Assembly (NCBI RefSeq): GCF_040544485.1
Contig: NZ_JBDZDV010000004.1
Coordinates: 1-64,000 of the forward strand
Direction: 5' to 3'
Source: Lacicoccus halitifaciens
GTDB taxonomy: Bacteria > Bacillota > Bacilli > Staphylococcales > Salinicoccaceae
Length of the DNA: 64,000 bases
Shown here: piece by piece, positions 40,096-49,851 of the stretch
Layout: every line of letters starts with the position of its first letter
Numbering within the stretch: position 1 is the first letter of the stretch
The notes under the pieces: model-generated
What the model saw: the letters and a program-made list of their open reading frames with translations, nothing else
Told to the model about the DNA's origin: nothing
The model's database searches: none
Made by a program: the position numbers and the translations under genes

Positions 40096-42033
40096 ATGCA
40101 GTTGAATGTTTCACAAAAGTTAATCAAGGACCATCTGGTATCCGGTGAGATGACGCCGGGTTCGGAAATCGGCCTTAAGATCGATCAGACGCTCACGCAG
40201 GATGCGACGGGGACGATGGTGATGCTGGAGCTGGAAGCGATGGAACTTGACCGGGTGAAGACCGAAGTGTCCGCCCAGTACGTCGACCATAACCTGATCC
40301 AGGATGACCACCGTAACCCCGATGACCACATATTCCTAAGAAGTGCCGCACAGCGGTTCGGCGTCTACTACAGCAGGCCGGGTAACGGGGTGAGCCACCC
40401 TGTGCATATGCAGGACCTCGCCATACCAGGCAAGACTCTCCTCGGCTCGGACAGTCATACATGCGCAAACGGATGCATGGGTATGCTTGCGATGGGTGCC
40501 GGCGGAATCGACGTCGCAATGGCCATGGCGGGTGAAACGTACCATATCACGATGCCGCGCATTATGGGTGTCAAACTCACCGGCGAGCTGCCTGAGTGGG
40601 TCAGCGCAAAAGATGTCATTTTGGAACTGCTCCGCCGTCACAGCGTCAAGGGCGGTGTCGGTAAAATCATCGAGTATTACGGACCGGGGCTCGACAGCTT
40701 ATCCGCAATGGACCGTCATGTGATTGCGAACATGGGCGCAGAGCTCGGCGCGACCGCATCGGTGTTCCCGTCGGATGATGAAGTGAAGCGCTTTATGACG
40801 ACACAGAAGCGTGAACATGAATGGGTGGAACTGAAAGCGGACGAAGGTGCCGAATATGATGATCATGATGAAGTGAACTTATCCGAACTGGTTCCGCTCA
40901 TCGCAAAACCGACAAGTCCCGATAACGTCGTACCGGTGACTGAAATCGAAGGGGATCCGATCTACCAGTCCTATATCGGTTCATCAGCAAACCCGGGTTA
41001 CCGCGACTTTGCGATTGCAAGCAAGATCGTGGAAGGCAGGCAGGTGGCGAACGGCATTTCATTCGACATCAACCCAACCTCCAGGCAGCAGCTCCAGCAG
41101 CTCGTTGAAAACGGTCATATCGCGAATCTCCTATCCGCATCCGGGCGTCTCCACCAGGCAGGCTGTAATGGCTGTATCGGCATGGGACAGGCGCCGGCTT
41201 CAGGCCAGAACAGTCTCCGCACGACGCCGAGGAACTTCCCCGGACGTTCCGGTACAAGGGAGGACAGCGTCTTTCTGTGCAGTCCGGAAACCGCAGCCGC
41301 TTCAGCTTTGACCGGTGTCATCACAGACCCGAGGACGCTTGATATTCCATATCCTGAAATCGAGGAGCCGGCAATACCTGAAAAAGGGCTCGAGATGCTT
41401 GAAGCACCGCCAGAGGACAACCAAAGCGTCGAAATCAAAAAAGGCCCGAACATCTCGAAAATCCCTGATTTTGAACCGATCGAAAACAACTTCGATGTGC
41501 CGGTCATCCTCAAAATGGGAGATAACATCTCGACCGATGAGATTCTTGCAGGCGGTTCAAGAGTCCTCCCGTACCGCAGTAACATCGAGATGATCAGTAC
41601 ATTCACTTTCGAAGGTGTCGATGAGACGTACAATGACCGCGCAATGGAAATACGTGACGAAGGCGGCCATATGATCGTCGCCGGCCATAACTACGGACAG
41701 GGCTCCAGCCGTGAACACGCCGTGCTCGCACCGCGCTACCTCGGCATGAAAGTCGCCCTGGTGAAGGACTTTGCACGGATCCACCTGCAGAACCTCATCA
41801 ACTTCGGCATACTGCCGCTCACCTTCGTCAACCCGGAAGATCACGAACTGATTGAAGATGGAGACATCATCGAATTCAGGAATGTCCATGACAACATAAA
41901 GAACAGCGATACATTCGAAGTCACCCTGAAGGAATCCGGCAGGAAAATCCCGGTCAGGCACAGCATGACACAAAGGCACCTCGACATCATGCTTGCCGGC
42001 GGCATCATCAACTGGGTGAAACAGAGAAGCTAG
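40096..42033 (+). CDS. Aconitase, Aquifex type
   Basis: A 645-residue 4Fe-4S hydro-lyase. Cluster cysteines are in SDSHTCANGCMG (about residues 120-131) and HQAGCNGCIGMG (about 355-366). The C-terminal swivel domain contains DNISTDEILAGG and GQGSSREHAVLAPRYLG. The size, single chain and motif set fit the shorter putative aconitase group first seen in Aquifex, not the 900-residue AcnA normal in staphylococci. It should interconvert citrate and isocitrate, though another substrate is possible. ATG 40096 has AGGAGGGG upstream. It stands alone, with no methylcitrate or leucine genes near it. Confidence 0.85.
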   Translation: MQLNVSQKLIKDHLVSGEMTPGSEIGLKIDQTLTQDATGTMVMLELEAMELDRVKTEVSAQYVDHNLIQDDHRNPDDHIFLRSAAQRFGVYYSRPGNGVSHPVHMQDLAIPGKTLLGSDSHTCANGCMGMLAMGAGGIDVAMAMAGETYHITMPRIMGVKLTGELPEWVSAKDVILELLRRHSVKGGVGKIIEYYGPGLDSLSAMDRHVIANMGAELGATASVFPSDDEVKRFMTTQKREHEWVELKADEGAEYDDHDEVNLSELVPLIAKPTSPDNVVPVTEIEGDPIYQSYIGSSANPGYRDFAIASKIVEGRQVANGISFDINPTSRQQLQQLVENGHIANLLSASGRLHQAGCNGCIGMGQAPASGQNSLRTTPRNFPGRSGTREDSVFLCSPETAAASALTGVITDPRTLDIPYPEIEEPAIPEKGLEMLEAPPEDNQSVEIKKGPNISKIPDFEPIENNFDVPVILKMGDNISTDEILAGGSRVLPYRSNIEMISTFTFEGVDETYNDRAMEIRDEGGHMIVAGHNYGQGSSREHAVLAPRYLGMKVALVKDFARIHLQNLINFGILPLTFVNPEDHELIEDGDIIEFRNVHDNIKNSDTFEVTLKESGRKIPVRHSMTQRHLDIMLAGGIINWVKQRS

Positions 42034-42043
42034 ACCTTACCAT

Positions 42044-42070
42044 GAAAGGCCCTTTTGGGCCTTTTCTTTT
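42044..42070. terminator. Terminator after aconitase
   Basis: AAAGGCCC-TTTT-GGGCCTTTTCTTTTT hairpin. Confidence 0.88.
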
Positions 42071-42119
42071 TGTGAAAAATAAAAACCGTATGCCCATGAA
42101 AGCATACGGTCTGCCATTT

Positions 42120-42368
42120 TTACTGATCATACTCGATCTGGTCTTCGATCTCCCCGCTGTCACTATGGATGATCGCTTTTGAGCCGGCTTCCTCCGCCCG
42201 CTTCTTCGCATCCTCAATGGCCTCATTCTTATTGTCGAAAGTGTTGAGGGGTGGGTTTTTGCCTTCTTCCTTCACTGCCCAGTCCTTCTTGTCGCCGGGC
42301 ACGACATGGTAGCGCGCATCATCCGTACCGGCCCGCTTCTCGAAATAATTGCCGCGTTCATCTGCCAT
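42120..42368 (-). CDS. DUF2188-type small protein
   Basis: An 82-residue acidic, soluble protein. The DUF2188 pattern is present: RYHVVPGDKKDWAVKEEG, then FDNKNEAIEDAKKRAEEAG and KAIIHSDSGEI. Family members are small, two-strand/one-helix modules of unknown role. It is a single gene between aconitase and an exonuclease gene. Confidence 0.8.
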   Translation of the reverse strand: MADERGNYFEKRAGTDDARYHVVPGDKKDWAVKEEGKNPPLNTFDNKNEAIEDAKKRAEEAGSKAIIHSDSGEIEDQIEYDQ

Positions 42369-42445
42369 ATATATGCCTCCTCGTTTTGAAGTATACAGTT
42401 ATCATGTTACCCGGGAGGATTATATTTAAACAGGCAGGAGAATGT

Positions 42446-43030
42446 TCAATACCTTGATCTTCTCTTCTTCGTATAGCCGTTCCTGCCGAGTGTGCCCAGC
42501 TGATAATTGTGATACGCATTGAACTCTTCTATGCTCAAATTATTGTCTCTAAGGATATTGTATGTGATGTGTCCTGCCATTCTCGCATCCGCCAATGCAT
42601 TATGGTGGTTGTCGGCGGCCACATTGAAGTATTTCGCCATGTTCACAAGTTTATGGTTCGGCAGCCGGTACATCGCCTTCGAGAGTCTGTAGGAACAGAT
42701 GTAATTGAGCGGCGGTATCGTTATATTGTATTTCCTGTAGGCATCCTGGATGCCGTACATGTCGAACTGGGAAAAGTGTGCGACCATTATCTGGTCACCG
42801 ATGAATGACTCAATGTCCCTGTTCACTTCAGGGAAAGTCGGTTCGCCTTTGACATCCGCTTCCGTGATGCCGTGTATTTCTATATTTGCATAGGAGAAAT
42901 ATTCCTCCGGATTGATCAGTGTATAATATTCATCAACGATCTGTCCTTCTTCAAACTTGACCATACCGATCGAACAGATAGAACTTCTTTCGCGGTTGGC
43001 CGTTTCTATATCAAGCGCCACATATTTCAT
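42446..43030 (-). CDS. DnaQ-like 3'-5' exonuclease
   Basis: A 194-residue DEDDh-type exonuclease. Exo I is VALDIETAN (residues 4-12), exo II VAHFSQFDMYGI, and exo III HHNALADARMAG with the catalytic histidine. It lacks other domains, so it may be a free-standing DNA proofreading or repair nuclease. ATG 43030 has GGAGG 6 bp upstream; a longer frame to 43048 overlaps that site. It is monocistronic. Confidence 0.88.
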   Translation of the reverse strand: MKYVALDIETANRERSSICSIGMVKFEEGQIVDEYYTLINPEEYFSYANIEIHGITEADVKGEPTFPEVNRDIESFIGDQIMVAHFSQFDMYGIQDAYRKYNITIPPLNYICSYRLSKAMYRLPNHKLVNMAKYFNVAADNHHNALADARMAGHITYNILRDNNLSIEEFNAYHNYQLGTLGRNGYTKKRRSRY

Positions 43031-43168
43031 AAGCCGCCTCCTGTTCATAATGTCTTATTATAACATCTCCCGCATGAATTTTATTAGCATAAAACCTCTT
43101 ATCTTTCCGTTGTCGAAATATTTTGATAATGGTATAATTTTACTGATAAAAGCAAAGGGGGCCTGTCC

Positions 43169-44347
43169 ATGGAGAAGCTATTTTCGCATTTGGATACACT
43201 TTACGGGGAAATTGTCGAAATCAGACGTCATCTGCACAAGCATCCGGAATTATCGTTTGAAGAAGTCGAGACAGCGAAGTATATTGCAGAATATCACAGG
43301 AAACTCGGCCACAAAGTGAGGGAGCAGATCGGGGGGAACGGTGTCGTTGCGACTCTAGAAGGGGATCTGAAAGGGCCGACCGTCGCCCTCAGGGCGGACT
43401 TCGATGCGCTGCCAATCACGGAGGAGAATGATTTTGATTTCAAGTCGGTGCATGAAGGCGTGATGCATGCCTGCGGACATGACGGTCATACAGCCACCCT
43501 GCTCGGTGTGGCAAAAGCGCTCAACAAATTGAAGAGCGAACTGAAGGGCAATATCGTCTTCATCCATCAGCACGCCGAGGAACTGCCGCCCGGCGGTGCC
43601 AAAGCCATGATTGAAGATGGATGCCTCGACGGTGTCGATGTGATTTTCGGTACACATCTCCAGGCACAGGTCCCGCTGCACGAAATCCAATACCGCCCAG
43701 ATGCACTCCAGGCTTCGGCTGATAGATTTGAAATCACCATCCAGGGGAAAGGCGGCCATGGCGCCGTCCCGGAAGAGACGAAAGACAGCATATTGATTGC
43801 TTCCCAGGTCGTCACGAACCTCCAGCAGATCGTCAGCCGGCGGGTGAGCCCGCTGGATGCCGCAGTCATATCCGTCTGCTCATTTGATGCCAGAGGTCCG
43901 TATAATGTGATAGCCGATACAGCGACCCTCATCGGAACATCCAGGGCGCTGAATGAGGAGGTGCGCACAAAAATCGAAGAGGAGATCGAGCAGGTGGTCA
44001 AAGGGACATGCCTGCTGTCAAATGCTTCATATGAATACAACTATACGAGGGGCTACCCCGTCACGGTGAATCATAAGGAAGAAGCGGAATTTGTGATGGA
44101 AATCGCAAAAGATGTCCCCGGAGTGGAAGAAATCAAGATCACCGAACCTTTCATGGGCGCCGAAGACTACTCTTACTATCTGCAGAAGGTCAAAGGCACT
44201 TACTTCTTCACCGGAGCGAGGCCGAGAGATGCAACAGAGGCCTACCCGCACCACCATCCCAAATTTGATATCGATGAAGAAGCTCTGTTGATCGCCGCCA
44301 AAATCCTGTCAAAATCCGCAGTGGAGTATATGAACAGACATTCATGA
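43169..44347 (+). CDS. M20-family amidohydrolase
   Basis: A 392-residue metallo-hydrolase of the M20D group (N-acyl-amino-acid amidohydrolase/hippurate hydrolase). Metal ligands are in MHACGHDGHTATLLG (about residues 99-113) and HQHAEELPPGGA (about 133-144), and the C-terminal HHHPKFDIDEEAL histidine. The dimerisation domain sits between (KGGHGAVPEE). It splits N-acyl or aryl amino acids; the substrate is unknown. Start ATG with AAGGGGG upstream. It is followed by a terminator shared with the convergent permease gene. Confidence 0.9.
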   Translation: MEKLFSHLDTLYGEIVEIRRHLHKHPELSFEEVETAKYIAEYHRKLGHKVREQIGGNGVVATLEGDLKGPTVALRADFDALPITEENDFDFKSVHEGVMHACGHDGHTATLLGVAKALNKLKSELKGNIVFIHQHAEELPPGGAKAMIEDGCLDGVDVIFGTHLQAQVPLHEIQYRPDALQASADRFEITIQGKGGHGAVPEETKDSILIASQVVTNLQQIVSRRVSPLDAAVISVCSFDARGPYNVIADTATLIGTSRALNEEVRTKIEEEIEQVVKGTCLLSNASYEYNYTRGYPVTVNHKEEAEFVMEIAKDVPGVEEIKITEPFMGAEDYSYYLQKVKGTYFFTGARPRDATEAYPHHHPKFDIDEEALLIAAKILSKSAVEYMNRHS

Positions 44348-44356
44348 TATCAGACA

Positions 44357-44398
44357 ATAAAAAAAATGTACCTCTATCCATTAGAGGTACATTTTTTA
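44357..44398. terminator. Bidirectional terminator
   Basis: AATGTACCTCTA-TCCAT-TAGAGGTACATT with A-tract on one side and TTTTTT on the other. It serves the M20 gene and the convergent permease gene, whose 3' end it overlaps. Confidence 0.92.
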
Positions 44399-45733
44399 TA
44401 TAAAGTACAGAACAACAAGCAGTGCATAACCCGCTGCCCAGATGCCCAGGCTGTACAGAACGTTATGCTTCGGCAACGTGAATATGCTCCGGTCGGCAAG
44501 GCTTGATATCAGCAGGTTGATACCGGTGAACGGTGACAAATTGACCGTCACGCTCCAGTTGAGCAGCAAACCGACGGCGATATAATAATGGTCGCTCACA
44601 TCCATGTCCATGCTGAGCACGGCGAGGGATGCGATCGTGATCGAGATGATCGGATGCACGCTCAGGAAAGCGAGCCCGATGATCATCACAGCGAATATCG
44701 GGATGAGCAGCAGTACATGATCCACGCCTGCCGCTTCCAGCGCATTGATCAGGAGCGTATCGAAACCGACGACGAGGAGTGACGTCCCGAATACGCCGGC
44801 ACTGATGAAGACGAGCAGCTCGTTACCCATCTTCGGTATCCGCTCCTGAGTATAACTCTTCAGCCCCTTCACCACTTTCTCGACGCCGCCGATGATGGGC
44901 GTCCATATGAAGAACAGGATGATCGCAACGAGCGGGATGATGTTGACGATGGCAAAATCGCTGAATACATCAAGTGCGATGATCAGTCCGGTCATGCCGA
45001 CCATTATGACACTGAGTTCGATCAGCCGGCGTTTATTGTAGTAAGCCGGAGGCGATGACGGCATCTCAGGGTATTTATTTTTATTGAATAAAAACCATTC
45101 AGCCGTGATGCTGATCACCGAGAGCGCGAGCCCGTAAGCTGCGATGGTGACCCACTGGACTTCGAAGTACGACAGGACGACCGCAATGGAGATGAAGTAC
45201 GGCGACCAGGCGAATAAGAGCGCAAATCCGCGGTTCAGCGCCGCCATGCGCATCACTTTGTGATCCTTGAACTGCTCCGTGTCGGTCAGATAGTAGAGTA
45301 TCGGCAGCGTACCGACATTCAGCACCGCCCCGATGGAAAATGTACCAAGCTTCAAAGCGTTGTAGGACTCCTTCGTACTTTTAAAAGATGTTTTCATTAT
45401 CCCCGTGATGTCCTTCAAGTATCTCTGTGATGTGATCGGGATGGACAGGAGCGGCACGAATATGAAAATCATGAGCACCGCCGTGTTCATCAGGAGCCCT
45501 TCAATCACATCATCCACAGTGCCGCCGATGATATATAAAATTACGGCGGTCGCGTTCAGTATGATGACGACCGTGAGCGGCACCCTGCTCAAGTACGGCA
45601 GATAACTGAACAGCGTCAGCGCGGTGAAGATGGCAATCGCGACTTCGATGCCCGGTATATCGACGAATAATGATGTGAGGAACATGATCCCCATGCCCAG
45701 GACGAAAAACGGCCTGAAGAATTTAAATTTCAT
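44396..45733 (-). CDS. Polytopic permease, ion-transporter-superfamily-like (left of divergent pair)
   Basis: A 445-residue protein with about 12 hydrophobic segments. A conserved-looking mid-helix break, LSVHPIISITIASLAVLS near residues 365-382, and SVTVNLSPFTGINLLIS near 405-421 recall the anion or carboxylate carriers of the ion-transporter superfamily, where paired HP/S-P breaks form the site. The matching regions of the divergent neighbour at 45926 read IGVHPVAALAILAEV and AAPYGVNATMTAQS. I assign no substrate. Start ATG near 45733 with an AGGAAG-like site. Confidence 0.6.
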   Translation of the reverse strand: MKFKFFRPFFVLGMGIMFLTSLFVDIPGIEVAIAIFTALTLFSYLPYLSRVPLTVVIILNATAVILYIIGGTVDDVIEGLLMNTAVLMIFIFVPLLSIPITSQRYLKDITGIMKTSFKSTKESYNALKLGTFSIGAVLNVGTLPILYYLTDTEQFKDHKVMRMAALNRGFALLFAWSPYFISIAVVLSYFEVQWVTIAAYGLALSVISITAEWFLFNKNKYPEMPSSPPAYYNKRRLIELSVIMVGMTGLIIALDVFSDFAIVNIIPLVAIILFFIWTPIIGGVEKVVKGLKSYTQERIPKMGNELLVFISAGVFGTSLLVVGFDTLLINALEAAGVDHVLLLIPIFAVMIIGLAFLSVHPIISITIASLAVLSMDMDVSDHYYIAVGLLLNWSVTVNLSPFTGINLLISSLADRSIFTLPKHNVLYSLGIWAAGYALLVVLYFI

Positions 45734-45925
45734 ATGTATCTTCCTTAATCAGCTTTTACCCTAATCATATCGCATTTGGAAGGACAATGGGTCTCAGACA
45801 GATGAATTATGACAATTTCATGTCATATTATTTTGGAATAACTGAATCGCTTTGGCATAGTCCGTATATCTATCATATAATTAAAGAATATACATCTCAC
45901 ATTCATCGTGAAAGCGGGTTTTACA

Positions 45926-47302
45926 TTGAATATCTTAAATAATCAGGCCCTATTAAGGAACTTCTTTTACATATATGCCACTCTGTTCGTCCTATTCCTC
46001 ATCTATTTCTTCAGCGGTATTGGGGTGCTTGGACAACTCGTGAATTACCTGGCGGCCGGCGTGCTGATCATTTCCTGGCTCTTCGCCTCAAGGCTCTTTA
46101 AAATGATCGGCGGCCTTTTTGTTGCGGCGGGGGCCATTTTCATGCTTACAGCCGGCGGAAGTGTCGGTGAAATCATCAGCAACACGACAAGCAATCTCCC
46201 GCTTCTTTTGTTCTTCAGCCTCCTTCCATGGATCGGTGTGGTCGTAAAAGTCGGAGGGCTGGATCAAAGCGTCACGCAGATGATTCAGGATGAGGCAAAC
46301 AAAGTGGAGAAAATCTACGGCAGAAGTGTCGTGACATCTTACTTTCTGGCAATCTTCCTGAACATATCCGCCATATATATCATCCAGAATATACTGCGTG
46401 ACTTGTTCAAAAATGAGTCGGTCAGCTTCATGAACCAATTCATCATTAAAGCGACACTGCGGGCTTTCGCACTTGCGGTCATATGGAGTCCGCTCGAAGT
46501 GATCGTCGGCCTTACGGTCGACTCGACGGGTGTCTCCTACTTCACCCTGCTTCCATGGCTGCTTCTGACATCGGTCATCGTCGGCCTGACCGAGATTCTG
46601 CTGACGCGTCGTGAGTTCAAAGGCATGACGATCGACGCGCCATTCGATGAGATCAACAGCAGGGCACTCCGCAGTTCCATCATCAAAATGGTGATTCTGC
46701 TGGTCAGCTTCCTCGCTGTCGTGATGTTCTTCAACGTGAACTCCGACCTCGATTTCGTCATGACGATCGCTTTGATCATCCTCCCATTCTCCTTCGCTGC
46801 GGCATTTGTAATGAAGCGGCTGCCAATCTTCATGAAGACCGGCTGGAAAACGTGGAAGAACCACAACAACCACATGCAGAACTTCTCTGTTTTATTCCTG
46901 TCGCTCGGCATCTTCTCCGGCGGCTTCAACAGCAGTGCCGTCCCGGAGATGATGCAGCAGGTCTTCGGTTATGTCGATTCATTCCTGATACTGATACTTC
47001 TGCTGATCATGGCTGTGATCTACGGCCTCGCCATGATTGGGGTTCATCCGGTCGCGGCGCTCGCAATACTTGCGGAAGTGCTGGTCCCTGTCCTGACGCC
47101 TGAAAATGCACTTTCCATCAGCATTGCCATGGTCGTCTGCGGCATGAGCATATCCGCCGCTGCGCCTTACGGCGTCAACGCGACCATGACCGCACAGAGC
47201 ATGGGCATCAATCCATACAGGATCACAAAAATGAATATCGGCTTCTCGATCAGGATGGGCCTCACCGGCATCCTGATTGCGATGATCGCACTTATGATAT
47301 AA
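45926..47302 (+). CDS. Polytopic permease, ion-transporter-superfamily-like (right of divergent pair)
   Basis: A protein of about 458 residues with some 12 hydrophobic segments and the same two motifs as its divergent neighbour: MIGVHPVAALAILAEV near residue 375 and ISAAAPYGVNATMTAQSMG near 415. Two homologous genes head to head across a short AT-rich gap suggest a duplicated carrier, either two specificities or an obligate heteromer. The start is uncertain: TTG 45926 (GCGGG at 7 bp) or GTG 45908. Followed by a strong terminator. Confidence 0.6.
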   Translation: MNILNNQALLRNFFYIYATLFVLFLIYFFSGIGVLGQLVNYLAAGVLIISWLFASRLFKMIGGLFVAAGAIFMLTAGGSVGEIISNTTSNLPLLLFFSLLPWIGVVVKVGGLDQSVTQMIQDEANKVEKIYGRSVVTSYFLAIFLNISAIYIIQNILRDLFKNESVSFMNQFIIKATLRAFALAVIWSPLEVIVGLTVDSTGVSYFTLLPWLLLTSVIVGLTEILLTRREFKGMTIDAPFDEINSRALRSSIIKMVILLVSFLAVVMFFNVNSDLDFVMTIALIILPFSFAAAFVMKRLPIFMKTGWKTWKNHNNHMQNFSVLFLSLGIFSGGFNSSAVPEMMQQVFGYVDSFLILILLLIMAVIYGLAMIGVHPVAALAILAEVLVPVLTPENALSISIAMVVCGMSISAAAPYGVNATMTAQSMGINPYRITKMNIGFSIRMGLTGILIAMIALMI

Positions 47303-47332
47303 AAAAGAGGAATCCACCGGATTCCTCTTTTC
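47301..47332. terminator. Bidirectional terminator
   Basis: AAAGAGGAATCC-ACC-GGATTCCTCTTTT with A- and T-tracts, between the permease and ohr. Confidence 0.92.
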
Positions 47333-47341
47333 CATTTCTTA

Positions 47342-47767
47342 TTATTTAGTTGTACCTTTCAATTCCACTTCAATACCGTCGCGGGCCATCTTGGAATACG
47401 GGCATAATTTATGCGCATCTTCTACATACTGCTGGGCCTTGTCCGTATCCACGTCTTCAAATTCCACTTCTATCGAAGCACCAAGCTTGAAGCTGCCGTC
47501 TCCTTCATCTTTCAGGAGTCTGGCGGTCGCTTTGACCACACGGCCGGTGTTTTCAACTCTCGCTTTCTTTAGGACACCATCAAGGGCGCTGTTGAAACAC
47601 GCACTGTATGCTGCCGCGAAAAGTTGTTCCGGGTTCGTCTCTTTCGTGTCTTCCCCGCTCATCTGCTTCGGCTGTTTGACATTCAATGAAAATGACTTGT
47701 CTTCGCTGTGTACTTCGCCGTCCCTGCCGCCTGTGTTGATCATCGTTGTCTCATACAAAGGTTCCAT
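47342..47767 (-). CDS. ohr: Ohr/OsmC-family organic hydroperoxide reductase
   Basis: A 141-residue peroxidase that reduces organic peroxides. The two redox cysteines are in AAYSACFNSAL (about residue 57) and HKLCPYSKMARD (about 121), as in Ohr, and GGRDG near the N-terminus supports Ohr rather than OsmC. An Ohr usually uses lipoyl proteins as the reductant. Start: ATG 47767 or TTG 47770 with GGAG upstream. No ohrR regulator is adjacent. Confidence 0.93.
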   Translation of the reverse strand: MEPLYETTMINTGGRDGEVHSEDKSFSLNVKQPKQMSGEDTKETNPEQLFAAAYSACFNSALDGVLKKARVENTGRVVKATARLLKDEGDGSFKLGASIEVEFEDVDTDKAQQYVEDAHKLCPYSKMARDGIEVELKGTTK

Positions 47768-47847
47768 CAAAAGCTCAACTCCTTTTATAGTCTGCCTTCA
47801 TTCTATTGGAGTTTTATCCGGGTCTCAAATAAATTGAATCCCCTGCT

Positions 47848-49851
47848 TTACGTATAGTACCTCGGCACTGTTTTCTCCCACGTTTTATGGAAGCATTCCT
47901 CACTGTTGTTGTAGCCAGTCATTTCATTGAAGAGATAGTAATTGTCTGCGTCACAGCTCATGATGCTTTTTGTGACGACTTCAGTGTCGATATCGTCATC
48001 CTTCACAACGACGGTCCAGTCACATTCGACTTTTGCGGATAATGGATCGTTCTCCTTGATCGTATAGACGTTGTGGTTCGTCGAGCCGTACGTGATGTTG
48101 GATTCCGTCAATGTGCGCAGTCCTTCATCGGAGAAGTCATCGAGCACCCATTCGCCCGTAGTGAGCTTCTTGATGACATTGCGCGTCCTGTAACCTTCCC
48201 TCAGAATCTCCTTCTCAAGCGGTGAAGCGGTCTCCGACTGCTCATATTTCAATCGCACTTCCTTGAAGTCGTTGATGACCGGTAGAAGGAGTGACGAACG
48301 GTCGAGGTCGACGGTGAGGTCTGCAAGCTCCGCGTCCGGCCATACCTGCGGCCAGTACGTTGGTGAAATGGAGACTTCGATGTTGTGGCCTGCCTCAATC
48401 TGGTAGCCGATGACATCAAGCGGTATTTCCACATCGATGTATTCGCCGGCCGGCAGATCTTCAGGAAATTCATGGCTCTTATAATGGTTCAGGTTGAGCT
48501 GACCTTTTGTCACGAGCGTCTTCTCCCCTGTCGGGTGCACATCGGACACCCTCACATGGAGGTTCGCCTTCGCCTGTTCGGATTTCACCCGGACTTTTGC
48601 GACCGGCTGGCCGACGATATTCGTGGCCTCGTTCTGCGCCGGCAGCATGAATGACGTTGCCAGTGCGTTATCGATGACCTGGTCATCCGGCAGGTCGCCT
48701 TCCTGGCCGAACGGGCAGAATACGCCCGAGTACAGGCCGTGATGCTGGCGGTTGATGAGATTCACCTCACCCGTGAGATCATTCAAAATATCCACGGTCT
48801 CCGCTTCTTCATCATACAGGTTCAGCCATCTGCCTTCCCTGTAGTCGTAAGTCGTGGCAGGCTTCACGCCGTCCTGCACATAGACCAGGAACTCATCCTT
48901 ATGATTTTCCTGATCGCCTTCATCGGTCATCCAGCGGTCGAGCCATTCGGTGACTTCCTGAAGGTAGCCCATCTGCGGGCCCGGTATCGCCATATCCGGG
49001 AACTCATGCGCCCACGGTCCGACGATGCCCCTTTTCGGCACGTCAAGGTTGTCCATCAGGCGGAACAGCGCATTCGTATAGCCGTCCGCCCAGCCACCCA
49101 TAGTTAAGACAGGTATTTTGATGGCACTGTAGTCCTCTCCCACCGAGCCGTGTTTCCAATAGTCATCGCGCGTCTGGTGGGAGACCCATTCTTCCACGAA
49201 CGGCGGGGTGTTTTCCATGCGGTCGAGCCACGTGTCATACCAACGCTCACCGACGTATTTTGGAAACGGCGGTCTGCCATTATATGCGAACATCGTCGAC
49301 GCCCACCAGAGCATGTCGGATGCCATCATCGTACCGCCCTTATAATGGACGTCGTCTGCATAACGGTCATCTGTCGAACATAAAGTGATGATCGTCTTCA
49401 GCGCCTTCGGCTGCAGTGCCGCGAGCTGGAGGCCGTTGAATCCGCCCCATGACTTTCCGATCATCGCAACAGAGCCGTTCGACCATTCCTGGTTCTCGAT
49501 CCATGCAATGATATCGAGCGCGTCATCCTGCTCCTGCTTCGGATATTCATCCTCGATGATCCCTTCGGAGTCGCCGGTCCCCCTGATGTCCACACGGATG
49601 GACGTATACCCCATCCCCGCAAAATATTTATGGCGGATTTCATCACGGAGTGCCGTGAATTCATCCTTCCTGTAAGGGAGGTATTCGAGTACCGCCCCCT
49701 TCGTCTTATCCATATTTTTCGGCTGCCACAGTTTCGCTGAAAGCTTAGTGCCGTCGGACATCTCTATCCATGTATGGTGGATGATCTCCACTTCATAAGG
49801 AAAGTCCGTCCTTTCCTGGATTTTATTATAATCTACGTCGAATACACCCAA
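47848..49851 (-). CDS. CocE/NonD-family alpha/beta hydrolase
   Basis: A 667-residue X-Pro dipeptidyl-peptidase-type (S15) hydrolase. The nucleophile serine lies in MIGKSWGGFNGL (about residue 131), after DIRGTGDSEG and IAWIENQEWSNG; the catalytic D is expected near WADGYTNA and H in GPWAHEFPD. The jelly-roll C-terminal domain fills residues 370-660. Such enzymes hydrolyse esters, amides or beta-lactams; specificity is unknown. Start is TTG directly after the BCCT stop (TAA-TTG), with GGAGGAG inside the end of that gene, so it is coupled to the carrier upstream and may act on the imported compound. Confidence 0.85.
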   Translation of the reverse strand: MGVFDVDYNKIQERTDFPYEVEIIHHTWIEMSDGTKLSAKLWQPKNMDKTKGAVLEYLPYRKDEFTALRDEIRHKYFAGMGYTSIRVDIRGTGDSEGIIEDEYPKQEQDDALDIIAWIENQEWSNGSVAMIGKSWGGFNGLQLAALQPKALKTIITLCSTDDRYADDVHYKGGTMMASDMLWWASTMFAYNGRPPFPKYVGERWYDTWLDRMENTPPFVEEWVSHQTRDDYWKHGSVGEDYSAIKIPVLTMGGWADGYTNALFRLMDNLDVPKRGIVGPWAHEFPDMAIPGPQMGYLQEVTEWLDRWMTDEGDQENHKDEFLVYVQDGVKPATTYDYREGRWLNLYDEEAETVDILNDLTGEVNLINRQHHGLYSGVFCPFGQEGDLPDDQVIDNALATSFMLPAQNEATNIVGQPVAKVRVKSEQAKANLHVRVSDVHPTGEKTLVTKGQLNLNHYKSHEFPEDLPAGEYIDVEIPLDVIGYQIEAGHNIEVSISPTYWPQVWPDAELADLTVDLDRSSLLLPVINDFKEVRLKYEQSETASPLEKEILREGYRTRNVIKKLTTGEWVLDDFSDEGLRTLTESNITYGSTNHNVYTIKENDPLSAKVECDWTVVVKDDDIDTEVVTKSIMSCDADNYYLFNEMTGYNNSEECFHKTWEKTVPRYYT

